DNA of 64,000 nt. Source: an uncultured Bacteroidia bacterium. GTDB lineage: Bacteria > Bacteroidota > Bacteroidia > Bacteroidales > Prolixibacteraceae. This document shows, piece after piece, positions 16,581 to 26,226 of this stretch (the stretch's first letter is position 1; every line of letters starts with the position of its first letter). Under the pieces are notes generated by a model that had not been told where the DNA came from, made no database searches, and saw nothing but the letters and a program-made list of their open reading frames with translations. The stretch is from positions 1 to 64,000 of the forward strand of contig CAIUAN010000034.1 in assembly GCA_903897145.1 (NCBI GenBank), written 5' to 3'. The position numbers were made by a program, and so were the translations under genes.

Positions 16581-17309
16581 TTAGACAATAGAACGCTCTT
16601 TGCAAACTAATTGGTAAGCTTCATTAAGCTTTTGAAACTTCTCTTTAGCCGCATTTTGCACATCTTCGCCAAGATAACTCACCTTGTCAGGATGATATTT
16701 AAGTGCCATCTTTCGATAGGCCTTTTTAATCTCATCATTGGTTGCCTCATTCGTAATCTCAAGGATAGCATAAGCCCAGTCAGTCTTTGGAATAAACATC
16801 GCTTCTAAGGAGCCATATTCAGCTGTTGAAAGTCCTAGCAAGGTTGCGATTTGTTGAATTAATCGCAGTTCGTCGGGATGTAACTGACCATCTGCATTGG
16901 CAATTCCAAAAAGAAAATGAACGAGCTGCAGTCGTGAGGAAGAATCTACAAATTGTCGGATCTGCAGACAGACTTCCTGAACTTGAATATCCTGTTTTGT
17001 TAACTCTTTAAGGATTATTAGGGATTGTTTTGCGCCTTCATTTCCAAAACTTTGGACAAGAAATTTTTTAACATAATCAAGTTCTGATTTTAGTATTTTT
17101 CCATCAGCCTTTAAAACGGCTGCCACAAGTACAAGTAGACTGAACATATAGTCGCCTTGGGTAATTTGACTATTTGCTGCATAGGGGGTATTTTGTGCTG
17201 AATCAGCATCATCAAAAAAAGAGCCTAAAAAGAAGCCGGCCAAAGCTCCTATGGGTCCACCAAGTGTAAACCCTAATCCACCACCGATCCATTTACCAAA
17301 CTTTCCCAT
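16581..17309 (-). CDS. TerB/DnaJ-domain co-chaperone-like protein (DjlA-like)
   Basis: The 242-residue product starts with a glycine-rich hydrophobic segment (WIGGGLGFTLGGPIGALAGF) that may anchor or associate with membrane. A TerB-like helical domain follows (about 50-160, with LVLVAAVLKADGKI and FGIANADGQLHPDEL). A C-terminal J-domain has the essential HPD in YRKMALKYHPDKVSYLG. This is the DjlA arrangement, which recruits DnaK. Its start overlaps the end of coaE by 17 bp, so the two are probably co-translated. Confidence 0.85.
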   Translation of the reverse strand: MGKFGKWIGGGLGFTLGGPIGALAGFFLGSFFDDADSAQNTPYAANSQITQGDYMFSLLVLVAAVLKADGKILKSELDYVKKFLVQSFGNEGAKQSLIILKELTKQDIQVQEVCLQIRQFVDSSSRLQLVHFLFGIANADGQLHPDELRLIQQIATLLGLSTAEYGSLEAMFIPKTDWAYAILEITNEATNDEIKKAYRKMALKYHPDKVSYLGEDVQNAAKEKFQKLNEAYQLVCKERSIV

Positions 17310-17892
17310 TTTCTCGAATTGATTTATCTATTTTTAAAATTTGAGGATAGAGTAGCTCCAGGTCATTATTGTCTATAATATAGTCTGCAAGCTTAATTTT
17401 ATCTCGATCCAACATTTGATTTGACATTCGTAATTTAACCTGTTCCTCAGAGATACTATCTCGCGCGATTATACGCTTTATTTTGAGTGGCTGATCAGCC
17501 ACAATTAGAATTATTTGATCAAAATCCGAAATTGTTTTGGATTCAAATAAAATTGCTGCTTCATAAATTACGTAAGGAAACTCTTGATTCTTAAGGACCC
17601 ATTTATGAAATAACTCGCGTACAGCTGGGTGAACAATCTCATTCATTTGAGTTAACAACGATTTATCGCTAAAGATCTTGGATGCAACATGTTTACGATC
17701 CATGATCCCTTCGCTGCTATAGCTCTCTTTGCCTAGTAATTTAATGATTTGTTGCCTGATAAAAGAGTCGTTGTCTTGCAATCGCCGAGCTTCTAAATCA
17801 GCCTCGAAAATAGGAATATCCAGGGAGGCAAAGATTGCACAAACAGTACTTTTGCCACTTCCGATGCCCCCAGTTACGCCAATCTTGATCAT
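17293..17892 (-). CDS. coaE: Dephospho-CoA kinase
   Basis: A 199-residue kinase with the P-loop IGVTGGIGSGKSTVCAIF at the N-terminus, the FEADLEARRL substrate segment and a VHPAVRELF motif, all typical of CoaE. It phosphorylates dephospho-CoA at the ribose 3'-hydroxyl, the last step of CoA synthesis. It overlaps the upstream YbbR-like gene by 4 bp and the downstream DnaJ-like gene by 17 bp. The length is normal. Confidence 0.94.
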   Translation of the reverse strand: MIKIGVTGGIGSGKSTVCAIFASLDIPIFEADLEARRLQDNDSFIRQQIIKLLGKESYSSEGIMDRKHVASKIFSDKSLLTQMNEIVHPAVRELFHKWVLKNQEFPYVIYEAAILFESKTISDFDQIILIVADQPLKIKRIIARDSISEEQVKLRMSNQMLDRDKIKLADYIIDNNDLELLYPQILKIDKSIRENGKVW

Positions 17893-18890
17893 TGCTTATC
17901 TAATTTCCGTTCTATAATAAATTCAACCTCTTTAGGCATGTAATCAACTGAGATAATGTCATCTGATAAGTTTAAAAGCTTTACGGGTAATTTTGATCGT
18001 TGCGAGTTACCAGTAAAATCAATAACAGCTTTAAAACTAGCGTTGCTTAATTTATTATAATCACTAATTCCTACGCGACAAAGAACTTTAACTTGGGATG
18101 GAAAAGTTTTAATTGTCAATCCCTCAGGTTGACTATTTACTTGAATAGGCACTTCGAATTTTCCCTCCGTATATTGCTCAACCATTACTTTTACTGACAC
18201 TTTAGACGTCTCAGATTTCAGCTCATTTGGTATGATTAATGAGGTTGATTTAGTTAGGGACTGAGAAATATTTTTACCTTCTATGGATTTGGTATAGATA
18301 AATTTCAGAGTGTCAAGAATTTCCTCAGGACCTCTAATAAGGACCGATTCAGGTTCTACCTGAGCTTCTTTATGCTGGATATACTCCTTTGCAAAATTAA
18401 GCGATAATAGGGGATAAACTTTGACTAGTTTTTCTACCAAATGACTTATTTTAAAGGTTATCGTATCAGGTCTAATGGTTGTAATAGTCATCTCGTTACT
18501 AAGTTGTTTAGCGAATTCATCTCTGTGCTTGATTGCAGAAATAGAATATTTAGTACTGAAATTGTTTTCTAAATAATTATTAGTCAATTCATTTACATCA
18601 ATAAGTAGGGGAGAGATAGCAATATTTAGTTTGTATTGCAGCAAGGTATATCCGACTGCATCCACTGTTAACTCCAAATGGTCGGGCAACTTACCGGTAA
18701 GTTCTTTAGAACTTGGTTTATTGATGTATTGGACAGGAATGGAGATGTGATCGATGTAGCGCTTTTGAAGTGCATTTAAAACCCACAAAAAAGAAGCTAA
18801 ACAAAGACAGATTAAAAACACGAAGGCCTTTCCGTTTCCAATTGCTTGTAACTCTGTTTTAAGAAAACCAATAACACGTCTAAACATCAC
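17889..18890 (-). CDS. YbbR-domain membrane protein (CdaR-like)
   Basis: The 333-residue product has one N-terminal membrane helix (VFLICLCLASFLWVLNAL, about 24-41), then YbbR-like beta domains that face the periplasm. Repeats of PVQYINKPS-like and VPIQVNSQPEGLTIKTFP-like segments can be seen. YbbR proteins act as regulators of diadenylate cyclases in some bacteria, but no cyclase gene is in this window. It overlaps coaE by 4 bp, a common arrangement in Bacteroidota. A terminator-like hairpin separates it from yajC upstream. Confidence 0.82.
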   Translation of the reverse strand: MMFRRVIGFLKTELQAIGNGKAFVFLICLCLASFLWVLNALQKRYIDHISIPVQYINKPSSKELTGKLPDHLELTVDAVGYTLLQYKLNIAISPLLIDVNELTNNYLENNFSTKYSISAIKHRDEFAKQLSNEMTITTIRPDTITFKISHLVEKLVKVYPLLSLNFAKEYIQHKEAQVEPESVLIRGPEEILDTLKFIYTKSIEGKNISQSLTKSTSLIIPNELKSETSKVSVKVMVEQYTEGKFEVPIQVNSQPEGLTIKTFPSQVKVLCRVGISDYNKLSNASFKAVIDFTGNSQRSKLPVKLLNLSDDIISVDYMPKEVEFIIERKLDKQ

Positions 18891-18912
18891 TAGAGGCTAT
18901 TAAAATTAAATA

Positions 18913-18936
18913 AAAAGGCCGGTTACCCAGCCTTTT
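18913..18936 (-). terminator. Intrinsic terminator after yajC
   Basis: On the minus strand AAAAGGC and GCCTTTT flank a GGGTAACC-containing centre, followed by a T-rich run. It lies between the yajC stop and the YbbR-like gene start, so the latter may have its own promoter or depend on readthrough. Confidence 0.65.
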
Positions 18937-18989
18937 AGAAATTCATTTCACGACTAAATCGCATTTAATTTATTTAGTACTGCAAATCA

Positions 18990-19313
18990 TTATTTCTGCA
19001 CTGGAGCATCTGACATGTCATTTAAAACAACACTTTTATCCACTTTGACTTTTACGTTAGGAGCTACTTCTAAAACAATAATATTGTCTTTAATCTCCTC
19101 TATTTTACCATATAGTCCGCCTGTTGTTACAACTTTATCACCTTTTTGAAGACCAGAACGAAATTTAGCCATCTCCTTTTGGCGTTTTATTTGCGGGCGA
19201 ATCATAAAGAAATAAAATACTAAAATCATCAAGCCCATCATCAATAACATACTCATTGGAGAGTTACCTGCTTGCGGATTAGCCTGGGCTGTAATAAATA
19301 AAATCGAATTCAT
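18990..19313 (-). CDS. yajC: Preprotein translocase subunit YajC
   Basis: A 107-residue protein with one membrane helix (MSMLLMMGLMILVFYFFMIRP) followed by the conserved QIKRQKEMAKFRSGLQKGDKV and VVTTGGLYGKIEEI segments of YajC. It associates with SecDF at the Sec translocon. The first ATG is used; it overlaps the upstream DUF1573 gene by 4 bp, as in many Bacteroidota genomes. Confidence 0.94.
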   Translation of the reverse strand: MNSILFITAQANPQAGNSPMSMLLMMGLMILVFYFFMIRPQIKRQKEMAKFRSGLQKGDKVVTTGGLYGKIEEIKDNIIVLEVAPNVKVKVDKSVVLNDMSDAPVQK

Positions 19314-19777
19314 TTTAATGTATTTAAAAGGTTATTAAACTGTTTATTTTCAATGTAGGCACCTACCTGTAATGTTTTTTTCTCACCGTTCGAGGTTTCA
19401 ATTATTTTCTCTCTTATTAAATTTCCCCATTCTCCAGCTGTATTTAAGCTAATTTCAATGGAAGACTGCTCGCCGGGAGCTATTTCAATAGAACTATAAC
19501 GCACTTCAAGACAGTCACAGGATTTGTCTGCTTTTACAACCTTAAAAGGTAGCTCCCCTGAATTTTTAAATACAAAGGAAAAGGCAGCAACTTCGCCATC
19601 TTTAAGTTTACCAAAATTATGAATTTCTTGATCAAATACAATTTTGCCAAGACCTTTATTTTCTAGTGGTTTTGATTTATTTGATTGCTTAGTATTGGGG
19701 TTTGTAGCACATGAACTAATACATACGCAGAGAAGCAGGGCGCCTAAGACTTGAATTATGGTTCGCTCAGTTTTCAT
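19310..19777 (-). CDS. DUF1573 lipoprotein
   Basis: A 155-residue protein with a lipoprotein signal (LLLCVCISSC, lipid Cys about residue 23). A DUF1573 domain of immunoglobulin-like strands follows: FDQEIHNFGKLKDGEVA, FSFVFKNSGELPFKVV, KADKSCDCLEV and IAPGEQSSIEISLNTAG. The conserved CDC pair is present. The function of the family is not known; it is common between nusB and yajC in Bacteroidota. It overlaps both neighbours by 4 bp, indicating a tight operon. Confidence 0.88.
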   Translation of the reverse strand: MKTERTIIQVLGALLLCVCISSCATNPNTKQSNKSKPLENKGLGKIVFDQEIHNFGKLKDGEVAAFSFVFKNSGELPFKVVKADKSCDCLEVRYSSIEIAPGEQSSIEISLNTAGEWGNLIREKIIETSNGEKKTLQVGAYIENKQFNNLLNTLK

Positions 19778-20721
19778 GATTCCAACAAGCCACGTCCAGT
19801 TTTAATGATTTCCCCAGCTTCTTTGAAATCTTTAGTGATCCGATCCAATACTCCATTGATGAAGGTACTGCTCTTGGTGGTACTGTAGTATTTTGCAAGC
19901 TCAATATACTCATTAAGGGTGACTTTTATTGGGATTGAGGGGAACTCAGTAAGTTCAGTTAATGCCAATTGCATGATCAAGATATCCATGATCGCAACTC
20001 GGTCGACATCCCAATTTTTTGTGTAGGTCTCGATGATTTTTCTATTCTCTATATTGTTTAAGACTGCTTTTCGAAATAAGGTAGCTGTAAACTCTTGGTC
20101 CTCTTCATCTTTATACAATGACATTAAGTATTCATTGTTATCATCTTCACTTTTGAATTTTTTGATTGTTTTTATAACCATCGATATGGTAAAATCTAAA
20201 TCATCGTTCCAATAGATGCTTTGCTCTTCAAGTTCAGCAAGCATGCTTTCACTATTCACCAAAATAATACTGAAAATATCTTCACAGAATTGTCGATCAG
20301 TTTGAAAATTATCCGTCGGAGAATTGATATATTCGGTATATATTTCTGATTCCTCAAGTGAAATAAATAAGCTACGAATAAGATCAGGATACATAGCCCA
20401 ATTAAGCTTGTTTGACTTTAAATAGTCATTTAACCCTTTGTTTTCTTTGAGTTTAGCAATTAGTCTGTTGTTGACAAATTTTAAATTGGGATTGAGATCG
20501 TCAGCTGTAGGAAGGTTTTTCAGCTTGCGAGCCTCTATTCTTTCATTTGCAAAATCACTAAATTCAACTAGAATAGCAAATAGCAAATGATAGAGATCGT
20601 AGGTTTTTTTGATGCTAAAATGAAGTTCTGTCTCCGATTGTGTAATGGTCTTCTCAGAAGATGATACGTGAGCATAGATTATCTGAAGTACTTTTGTGCG
20701 GATTATCCTTCGACTTATCAT
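19774..20721 (-). CDS. nusB: Transcription antitermination factor NusB, long form
   Basis: The 315-residue protein starts with SRRIIRTKVLQIIYAH, an NusB-like first helix, and carries the NusB RNA-binding and protein-binding core in the C-terminal 110 residues (DRVAIMDILIMQLALTELTEFP, then KVTLNEYIELAKYYSTTKSSTFINGVLDRI). Typical NusB is about 140 residues; the inserted 150-170 residue helical middle is a Bacteroidota feature. It works with NusA, NusE and NusG in rRNA antitermination. Confidence 0.92.
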   Translation of the reverse strand: MISRRIIRTKVLQIIYAHVSSSEKTITQSETELHFSIKKTYDLYHLLFAILVEFSDFANERIEARKLKNLPTADDLNPNLKFVNNRLIAKLKENKGLNDYLKSNKLNWAMYPDLIRSLFISLEESEIYTEYINSPTDNFQTDRQFCEDIFSIILVNSESMLAELEEQSIYWNDDLDFTISMVIKTIKKFKSEDDNNEYLMSLYKDEEDQEFTATLFRKAVLNNIENRKIIETYTKNWDVDRVAIMDILIMQLALTELTEFPSIPIKVTLNEYIELAKYYSTTKSSTFINGVLDRITKDFKEAGEIIKTGRGLLES

Positions 20722-20786
20722 GATTTTAACAGAACTAGTTTCAATTATTAAATTGCTCGCAAAAATACAACAAAAAACCGAAATGA

Positions 20787-21488
20787 TTACTTGTTTTCTG
20801 GCGGTTCTATTGAATCAAGTTCAGTTTCATTCACAATATCGGAGTCCAGATCATCGTTTTCATCCTCGAAATAGGGATTGACAGGGGCTGATTTTCGAAA
20901 CATCAACGCTATTCCAAATCCCATCACACCTCCCCAAAGATGTGATTCCCAAGATATTTCAGGTTTAACAGGGAATATGCCCCAGAATAAACCACCATAG
21001 ATCAAAGCTACAATTAGGGCAATCGTTAATAGCCGAGCATTATAGCTGATCACACCACTGAGAAATAAAAAGGCTGCAAGTCCATAAATAACGCCACTTG
21101 CTCCAATATGCAAGGAATCGCGACCCACAAACCAAACCGACAATCCAGCTGAAAAATAGATTAATCCAAATATTAGGTAAGCAGAGTGTCGATAAAAGAA
21201 AAACAATGAAAATGTTAAAATGAAAATAGAGAATGAATTGGCAATTAGATGCTCAAAATTTGCATGGATTAACGGTCCGAAAAGAATGCCCCGTAAACCT
21301 TTAATCGACAATGGATAGATACCCCATGAAGCAAAGTCATGATCAAACTCAACTTCGAAAATTTTCACAAACCATAACACCACTAAAAGAAATAGAGAGA
21401 CAAAAAGAGCATGGTTCACAACCCTTTTTTCGAGTAGAAATTGATCCTCGGTATAAGCTCCTGGATGATATCTTGAAAATATTGACAT
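20787..21488 (-). CDS. Rhomboid-family intramembrane serine protease
   Basis: A 233-residue membrane protein with six or so hydrophobic segments. The rhomboid signature is intact: HANFEHLIANSFSIFIL in the second helix, the catalytic serine in HIGASGVIYGLAAF, and the catalytic histidine in ESHLWGGVMGFG. A short acidic tail (DENDDLDSDI) is likely cytoplasmic. Substrates are unknown. It lies between nusB and threonine aldolase on the same strand. Confidence 0.92.
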   Translation of the reverse strand: MSIFSRYHPGAYTEDQFLLEKRVVNHALFVSLFLLVVLWFVKIFEVEFDHDFASWGIYPLSIKGLRGILFGPLIHANFEHLIANSFSIFILTFSLFFFYRHSAYLIFGLIYFSAGLSVWFVGRDSLHIGASGVIYGLAAFLFLSGVISYNARLLTIALIVALIYGGLFWGIFPVKPEISWESHLWGGVMGFGIALMFRKSAPVNPYFEDENDDLDSDIVNETELDSIEPPENK

Positions 21489-21532
21489 CTAACTTTAGCT
21501 CTATTAATCGATCGTTAGGACGGTGATTTTTA

Positions 21533-22567
21533 CTAATAATTTACTAGAAGTTGTTTCATCAAGGAGATAAAACCATTGATGTCGTCCTCTGTTGTATCAA
21601 AAGAAGTCATCCATCTAACTTCATTTTTTCCCTCATCCCAGGTATAGAAGAAATATTGCTCCTGCAGTTTCTGCAGAATAGCTGCAGGTATTATGGCAAA
21701 TATTCCATTGGCTTCTACCGGTTGAGTAATTTGAATTTGCTTGATCTCTTTCAATTTATTCTCAAGAAGTTTAGCCATCTTATTCGCATGAGTGGCATTT
21801 TTTCTCCAAAGGTCATCTTGCAGATAAGCGACAAACTGAGCTCCAACAAACCGCATCTTAGAGTAAAGCTGAGCCGCTTGTTTTCTGAAATATTTACTGT
21901 TGTGAGCTAATTTAGGATTCAAAAAAATAACAGCTTCACCGATCATCATCCCATTTTTTGTGCCGCCAAAAGAGAGAATATCAACACCCACATCTTTAGT
22001 AAATGCTTTAAAGGAGAGGCCCAAAGAGACTGCGGCATTGGCAATTCGTGCACCGTCCATATGGAGATACATGTCATGTTGATGAGCCAAGTCGGCAAGG
22101 GCTTTAATCTCAGTAGGAGTATATACGGTGCCTAATTCAGTAACTTGAGTGATGCTTATAAGTCCAGGTTGAGAATGATGTTCGAAGCCAAATCCGTGAA
22201 GTTGAGTCTGAATTAATTCAGGCGTCAGCTTGCCATTCTTGGTCGCTATCGGGATAAGTTTACTTCCGGTGAATTTTTCGGGTGCTCCACATTCATCAAC
22301 ATGAATATGAGCAGTAGAAGCACAGAGAATAGAATGAAACGAATAGACAGCAGATTGAATACTTAAAATATTTGCTCCAGTTCCAGTAAGCATAAAGAAC
22401 ACTTCGCTATCACTACCAAACTCTATTTTAAATAGGTCTATCGCTTGTTTAGTCCATTGATCATCGCCATATCCAATGGCATGATCAATATTCGATAATT
22501 CAATTGCCCTTAAAATCTGTGGATGAATGCCAGAATTGTTGTCGCTTGCAAAACCTCTTTGTCCCAT
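21533..22567 (-). CDS. ltaE: Low-specificity L-threonine aldolase
   Basis: A 344-residue PLP-dependent enzyme of the beta-eliminating lyase family. It has the N-terminal GFASDNNSGIHPQIL, the MLTGTGANILSI cofactor segment, LHMDGARIANAAVSLG with the PLP-binding Asp, and DILSFGGTKNGMM with the Schiff-base lysine. It cleaves L-threonine to glycine and acetaldehyde. The length fits the family. It starts 131 bp from the divergent photolyase gene. Confidence 0.9.
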   Translation of the reverse strand: MGQRGFASDNNSGIHPQILRAIELSNIDHAIGYGDDQWTKQAIDLFKIEFGSDSEVFFMLTGTGANILSIQSAVYSFHSILCASTAHIHVDECGAPEKFTGSKLIPIATKNGKLTPELIQTQLHGFGFEHHSQPGLISITQVTELGTVYTPTEIKALADLAHQHDMYLHMDGARIANAAVSLGLSFKAFTKDVGVDILSFGGTKNGMMIGEAVIFLNPKLAHNSKYFRKQAAQLYSKMRFVGAQFVAYLQDDLWRKNATHANKMAKLLENKLKEIKQIQITQPVEANGIFAIIPAAILQKLQEQYFFYTWDEGKNEVRWMTSFDTTEDDINGFISLMKQLLVNY

Positions 22568-22698
22568 AATTGTTATAGTTTAGAATGTTTGTATAGACAT
22601 TAATTTTCTTTGTAAAAATAAGTTTTGTTTTGGGGTTTTTAGTATATTTCAGCAAGCTTATTTAGCGCGATTTAACCTTTTATCTTGGAGTTATAGAA

Positions 22699-24024
22699 AT
22701 GACACAAAAAGTAAAACCAATTGTTAATATATTCTGGATGAGGCGCGACCTGCGGCTCGAAGATAATACGGCCCTTTATCATGCATTAAAGACTAGGGAG
22801 AATGTACTGCCATTGTTCATTTTTGATGCTGACATTCTTGATCAGCTTGAATATCGTCCTGACTGTAGAGTGAATTTTATCTATAAAACACTTTTAGAGA
22901 TAAAGGCATATCTCGAAAACATAGGGTCTTCACTGTACATCGGACATGGGAAATCACTCGATGTATTTAAGCAATTAACTGAAAAATATCATATTTGTAG
23001 CGTATATACGAACCGCGATTATGAGCCCTCGGCATTGGAACGAGACCATCAGGTGGATAAATATCTTAAGCAGCATAAGATAGAGTTTCAAACCTACAAG
23101 GATCATGTGATTTTTGAAAAAGACGAGCTAGTTAAAAATGATGGCAAGCCATACACCGTCTTTACTCCATATAAAAATAAGTTCATCGAAAAATTTAATA
23201 TGGAGATGGTGAAGGCTTTAAATACAACGCTATATTTTCATCATTTCTATAGAACAAAACCACTTCCAGTAATGTCGATCGAGCAACTTGGATTTGAACG
23301 AGTGGATCTTCTTTTTCCCTCCATTTCACTAGATCAAAAGCTAGTCGAGTCATATGCTGAGACACGAGATTTCCCAGCCTTAAATGGCACATCAAAACTT
23401 GGCGTTCATCTGCGCTTTGGCACCATAAGCATTCGAAAGATTACTGCCTTTGCTCTATTGCACTCCGAGACTTTTTTATCTGAACTTATCTGGCGTAACT
23501 TTTATAGTCAAATCCTTTGGTTTTTTCCACATGTTGCCACGAAAGCTTTTAAGCCTATTTATGATTCAATTCGGTGGGAAAACAACATTGAGCATTTTAA
23601 AGCTTGGTGCGAGGGAAAGACTGGCTATCCAATGGTGGATGCAGGGATGCGCGAACTTAATTCGACTGGCTTTATGCATAACAGAGTAAGAATGGTTACC
23701 GCTAGCTTCTTATGCAAGCATCTTTTGATTGACTGGAGATGGGGCGAAGCGTACTTTGCGAGTAAGCTGAATGACTTTGATTTAGCCTCAAACAATGGAG
23801 GCTGGCAGTGGGTGGCAGGTTCTGGCTGTGATGCAGCCCCTTATTTTAGAATCTTTAATCCTACCTTACAAGCTAAGAAATTTGATCCTAAAAATGAATA
23901 CCTAAACAAGTGGATTCCTGAACTAAATAGCTTTGAATATTGCGCTCCAATAATAGATCACCAGTTTGCTCGTGAAAGAACGTTGAAAAGATATGGCCAA
24001 GCCATTGGATACTCAGAAGACTAG
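22699..24024 (+). CDS. phr: Deoxyribodipyrimidine photolyase / cryptochrome family
   Basis: The 441-residue flavoprotein has the N-terminal antenna domain beginning IFWMRRDLRLEDNTAL and the C-terminal FAD domain. The latter shows LGVHLRFGTISIRKI, LIWRNFYSQILWFFPH, GKTGYPMVDAGMRELNSTG and WQWVAGSGCDAAPYFRIFNP. These fit class I CPD photolyases, which repair UV dimers using blue light. Some Bacteroidota homologues are cryptochromes, which sequence alone does not exclude. It is convergent with the exonuclease gene, whose stop lies 3 bp away. Confidence 0.9.
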   Translation: MTQKVKPIVNIFWMRRDLRLEDNTALYHALKTRENVLPLFIFDADILDQLEYRPDCRVNFIYKTLLEIKAYLENIGSSLYIGHGKSLDVFKQLTEKYHICSVYTNRDYEPSALERDHQVDKYLKQHKIEFQTYKDHVIFEKDELVKNDGKPYTVFTPYKNKFIEKFNMEMVKALNTTLYFHHFYRTKPLPVMSIEQLGFERVDLLFPSISLDQKLVESYAETRDFPALNGTSKLGVHLRFGTISIRKITAFALLHSETFLSELIWRNFYSQILWFFPHVATKAFKPIYDSIRWENNIEHFKAWCEGKTGYPMVDAGMRELNSTGFMHNRVRMVTASFLCKHLLIDWRWGEAYFASKLNDFDLASNNGGWQWVAGSGCDAAPYFRIFNPTLQAKKFDPKNEYLNKWIPELNSFEYCAPIIDHQFARERTLKRYGQAIGYSED

Positions 24025-24026
24025 GC

Positions 24027-25373
24027 TCAGAAGGAGATGATTTGAAGACGTTTATTTAGCCGTAAAAAACTAGTAATGATTCTTTGTGCATCTCTATTAT
24101 CTGCGTATTTCTTTATACAATCATCTAGAATGGAGAGATCGGAAACTGAGTAATTCAGACCAACATAACCAAATCCAATATAGCGGTTATTTGCAATTTT
24201 TACAATCGATTTTTCATCTGTCGACCTTCCTTGATCTACAATGAAAAAATTCTCGTATTTATAACTCAGTGGACGAATGGCATTCGTAACACGAACATTA
24301 TAGCTTTCAGAACTTTCACGACCACCACAAGCACCATGACAGTCATTTAACTGTGCGCTAAAACATTCGCCATCCGTTTTATAGAGATGACATAATTTTT
24401 TACAAAGTGTAAATTCCATAACAAGTTCATGCAGAAAGTCTAAACCTTCCTGCTGTGAACTAAATGTGGTGAGTGGGTCTGATTCATTCTCAACTTTCTG
24501 AAGTCTTAGATTTAGGTATCCCTTTGAATCTTCAAAAGCAAATAATCCAAAATTAAAAGATGTCTTTCGTTGCGCCCTATTGAACAAAGGCTTATGTTTT
24601 TTAATCTCATCTGACTCTAGCAAAAGTGCTAAAAGTTCACTGCCTGTCTCTTCCCACGAAACATCAGCCATCTTATCACGCATTTCAATGGCTTTTTTAG
24701 TTTTTGGACTATTCAAATGGGTGAGTACCCGTTGTCGAATATCTTTACTCTTCCCGATATAAATAAGGTTGTTTTGGTTGTCATAAAAATAATATACTCC
24801 AGTTAAGGCAGGTAATGAAGCGATCTTTTCATGATTTAATTGGTGATTGGAGTTTGTCGGAAGAAGATTTTCTGTTAGACTACTTTTCTTGAGTAAGATA
24901 TCAAAAAGCTTAGCTGTTGCCAAAGCATCACCGAGGGCTCGATGTCGATCGGTAATGACAATGCCTAAATCAGCGCACAAATTACCAAGCGAATACGATC
25001 GATGACCTGGGATAATTTTACGTCCAGTTTTTACTGTGCAGATTGTTTCTCGACTAAAAGAGTATCCTAAGCGCTTAAATTCTTCCTTGACAAAAGAATA
25101 ATCAAAAACGGCATTATGAGCTACGAAAATTCGCCCTTCGGTCAGACTGAGTATCTGTTTTGCGACTTCATAAAATTTGGGAGCATTCGCTACCATAGCA
25201 TTTGAAATACCTGTAAGACTGGTGATTTGATAGGGGATAGAGCATTCAGGGTTAATCAAGGTGTTGAAAGTCTCGGTAACCTTCTGACCATCATGAAGAA
25301 CAATAGCGATCTCTGTAATTTTACCATAGGAGGCAGCACTACCCGTTGTTTCAATATCGATTATGGCATACAC
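24027..25373 (-). CDS. Exonuclease domain fused to GIY-YIG endonuclease domain
   Basis: A 448-residue two-nuclease protein. Residues 1-170 form a DnaQ/epsilon-type 3'-5' exonuclease with the acidic motifs YAIIDIETTG, AHNAVFDYSFVKEEF and HRALGDALATA. Residues about 195-280 form a UvrC-like GIY-YIG nuclease with GVYYFYDN and LIYIGKSKDIRQRVLTHL. The last 170 residues contain a Cys-rich stretch (LCHLYKTDGECFSAQ, then CHGACGGRES). The fusion is like bacterial Cho/epsilon fusions used in excision repair or an alternative proofreading role. It neighbours a photolyase, so a repair role is plausible. Confidence 0.85.
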   Translation of the reverse strand: MYAIIDIETTGSAASYGKITEIAIVLHDGQKVTETFNTLINPECSIPYQITSLTGISNAMVANAPKFYEVAKQILSLTEGRIFVAHNAVFDYSFVKEEFKRLGYSFSRETICTVKTGRKIIPGHRSYSLGNLCADLGIVITDRHRALGDALATAKLFDILLKKSSLTENLLPTNSNHQLNHEKIASLPALTGVYYFYDNQNNLIYIGKSKDIRQRVLTHLNSPKTKKAIEMRDKMADVSWEETGSELLALLLESDEIKKHKPLFNRAQRKTSFNFGLFAFEDSKGYLNLRLQKVENESDPLTTFSSQQEGLDFLHELVMEFTLCKKLCHLYKTDGECFSAQLNDCHGACGGRESSESYNVRVTNAIRPLSYKYENFFIVDQGRSTDEKSIVKIANNRYIGFGYVGLNYSVSDLSILDDCIKKYADNRDAQRIITSFLRLNKRLQIISF

Positions 25374-25449
25374 TAGCGAACTTACTTTTAAAATTAAAAG
25401 TCTAAATATAATACTTCAAAGGCAAAATATGAAGGAGTGCAAATCGCTT

Positions 25450-26226
25450 TTAGATTCTATTTTCAGAATAAATCCGAATCATTCGGTAAATCTCAATGAC
25501 ACTATCGTTTTTAGGCAACGAATCATACAAATGTCGGATATACTGTTTCTGATTTAGGATCTGAAAACTTTTCTTGAAATTTAAATCAAACACTAATGAC
25601 ATCTGAAAAATAATAAAGTCATTAAACGTGATGAGATCCGTTTTACTTGGAATACCACCATCAATAATAGTTTGACAAAATGATGCCGTGACGAAAGGTT
25701 TTTCTGAAAGTGCTAAGTCTAAGGCTAAATTGGGTTTTCCAGCTTTATGTTTTACATATTCAGACGTTGAATACCAGACATCTAACTTGTCAGCATCACG
25801 GAGTAATTTCAAGTAAAAAAGAACTAGATCGCCCTCTTTTTGACTTACTTCGGGTTTATTGTGGTTCAAAATTGTCTCGATAACAATAGTCTGAATTTTA
25901 TCAGATAACAGTACAAAAGATTTGTTCTGTTTTAGAAATTGAACACTTAGATCCGCGTGATTAGTGGGCAAGGAGGCCGTATCTTCATCTAGTAAGACTT
26001 TGATTCGACCAATATCATGAAATAGAGCAACAATCTCTGAAATTGCTTTCTCATTTTCATCAAGTTCTAAATTCTCACACAGAATTAAAATATTTGAGAC
26101 TACTCGATCGGTGTGCTCGATTGTTTTTAAGGCTGTTGGATTAAGCGCTAAAGGGGGCAATTGGCACTCTTGTTTTATAGCTTGGTATGCTTTTCTTAAA
26201 TCTTCTAAAATTTCAATATAGTCCAT
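25450..26226 (-). CDS. HD-domain metal-dependent phosphohydrolase
   Basis: A 258-residue protein with the HD superfamily pattern: EHTDRVVSNI (first His), EIVALFHDIGRIKVL (HD pair), NHADLSV, and LLRDADKLDVWY (last Asp). This arrangement is seen in HD hydrolases acting on nucleotides or phosphates. The substrate is unknown. It stands alone between the exonuclease and tRNA-Arg. Confidence 0.8.
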   Translation of the reverse strand: MDYIEILEDLRKAYQAIKQECQLPPLALNPTALKTIEHTDRVVSNILILCENLELDENEKAISEIVALFHDIGRIKVLLDEDTASLPTNHADLSVQFLKQNKSFVLLSDKIQTIVIETILNHNKPEVSQKEGDLVLFYLKLLRDADKLDVWYSTSEYVKHKAGKPNLALDLALSEKPFVTASFCQTIIDGGIPSKTDLITFNDFIIFQMSLVFDLNFKKSFQILNQKQYIRHLYDSLPKNDSVIEIYRMIRIYSENRI

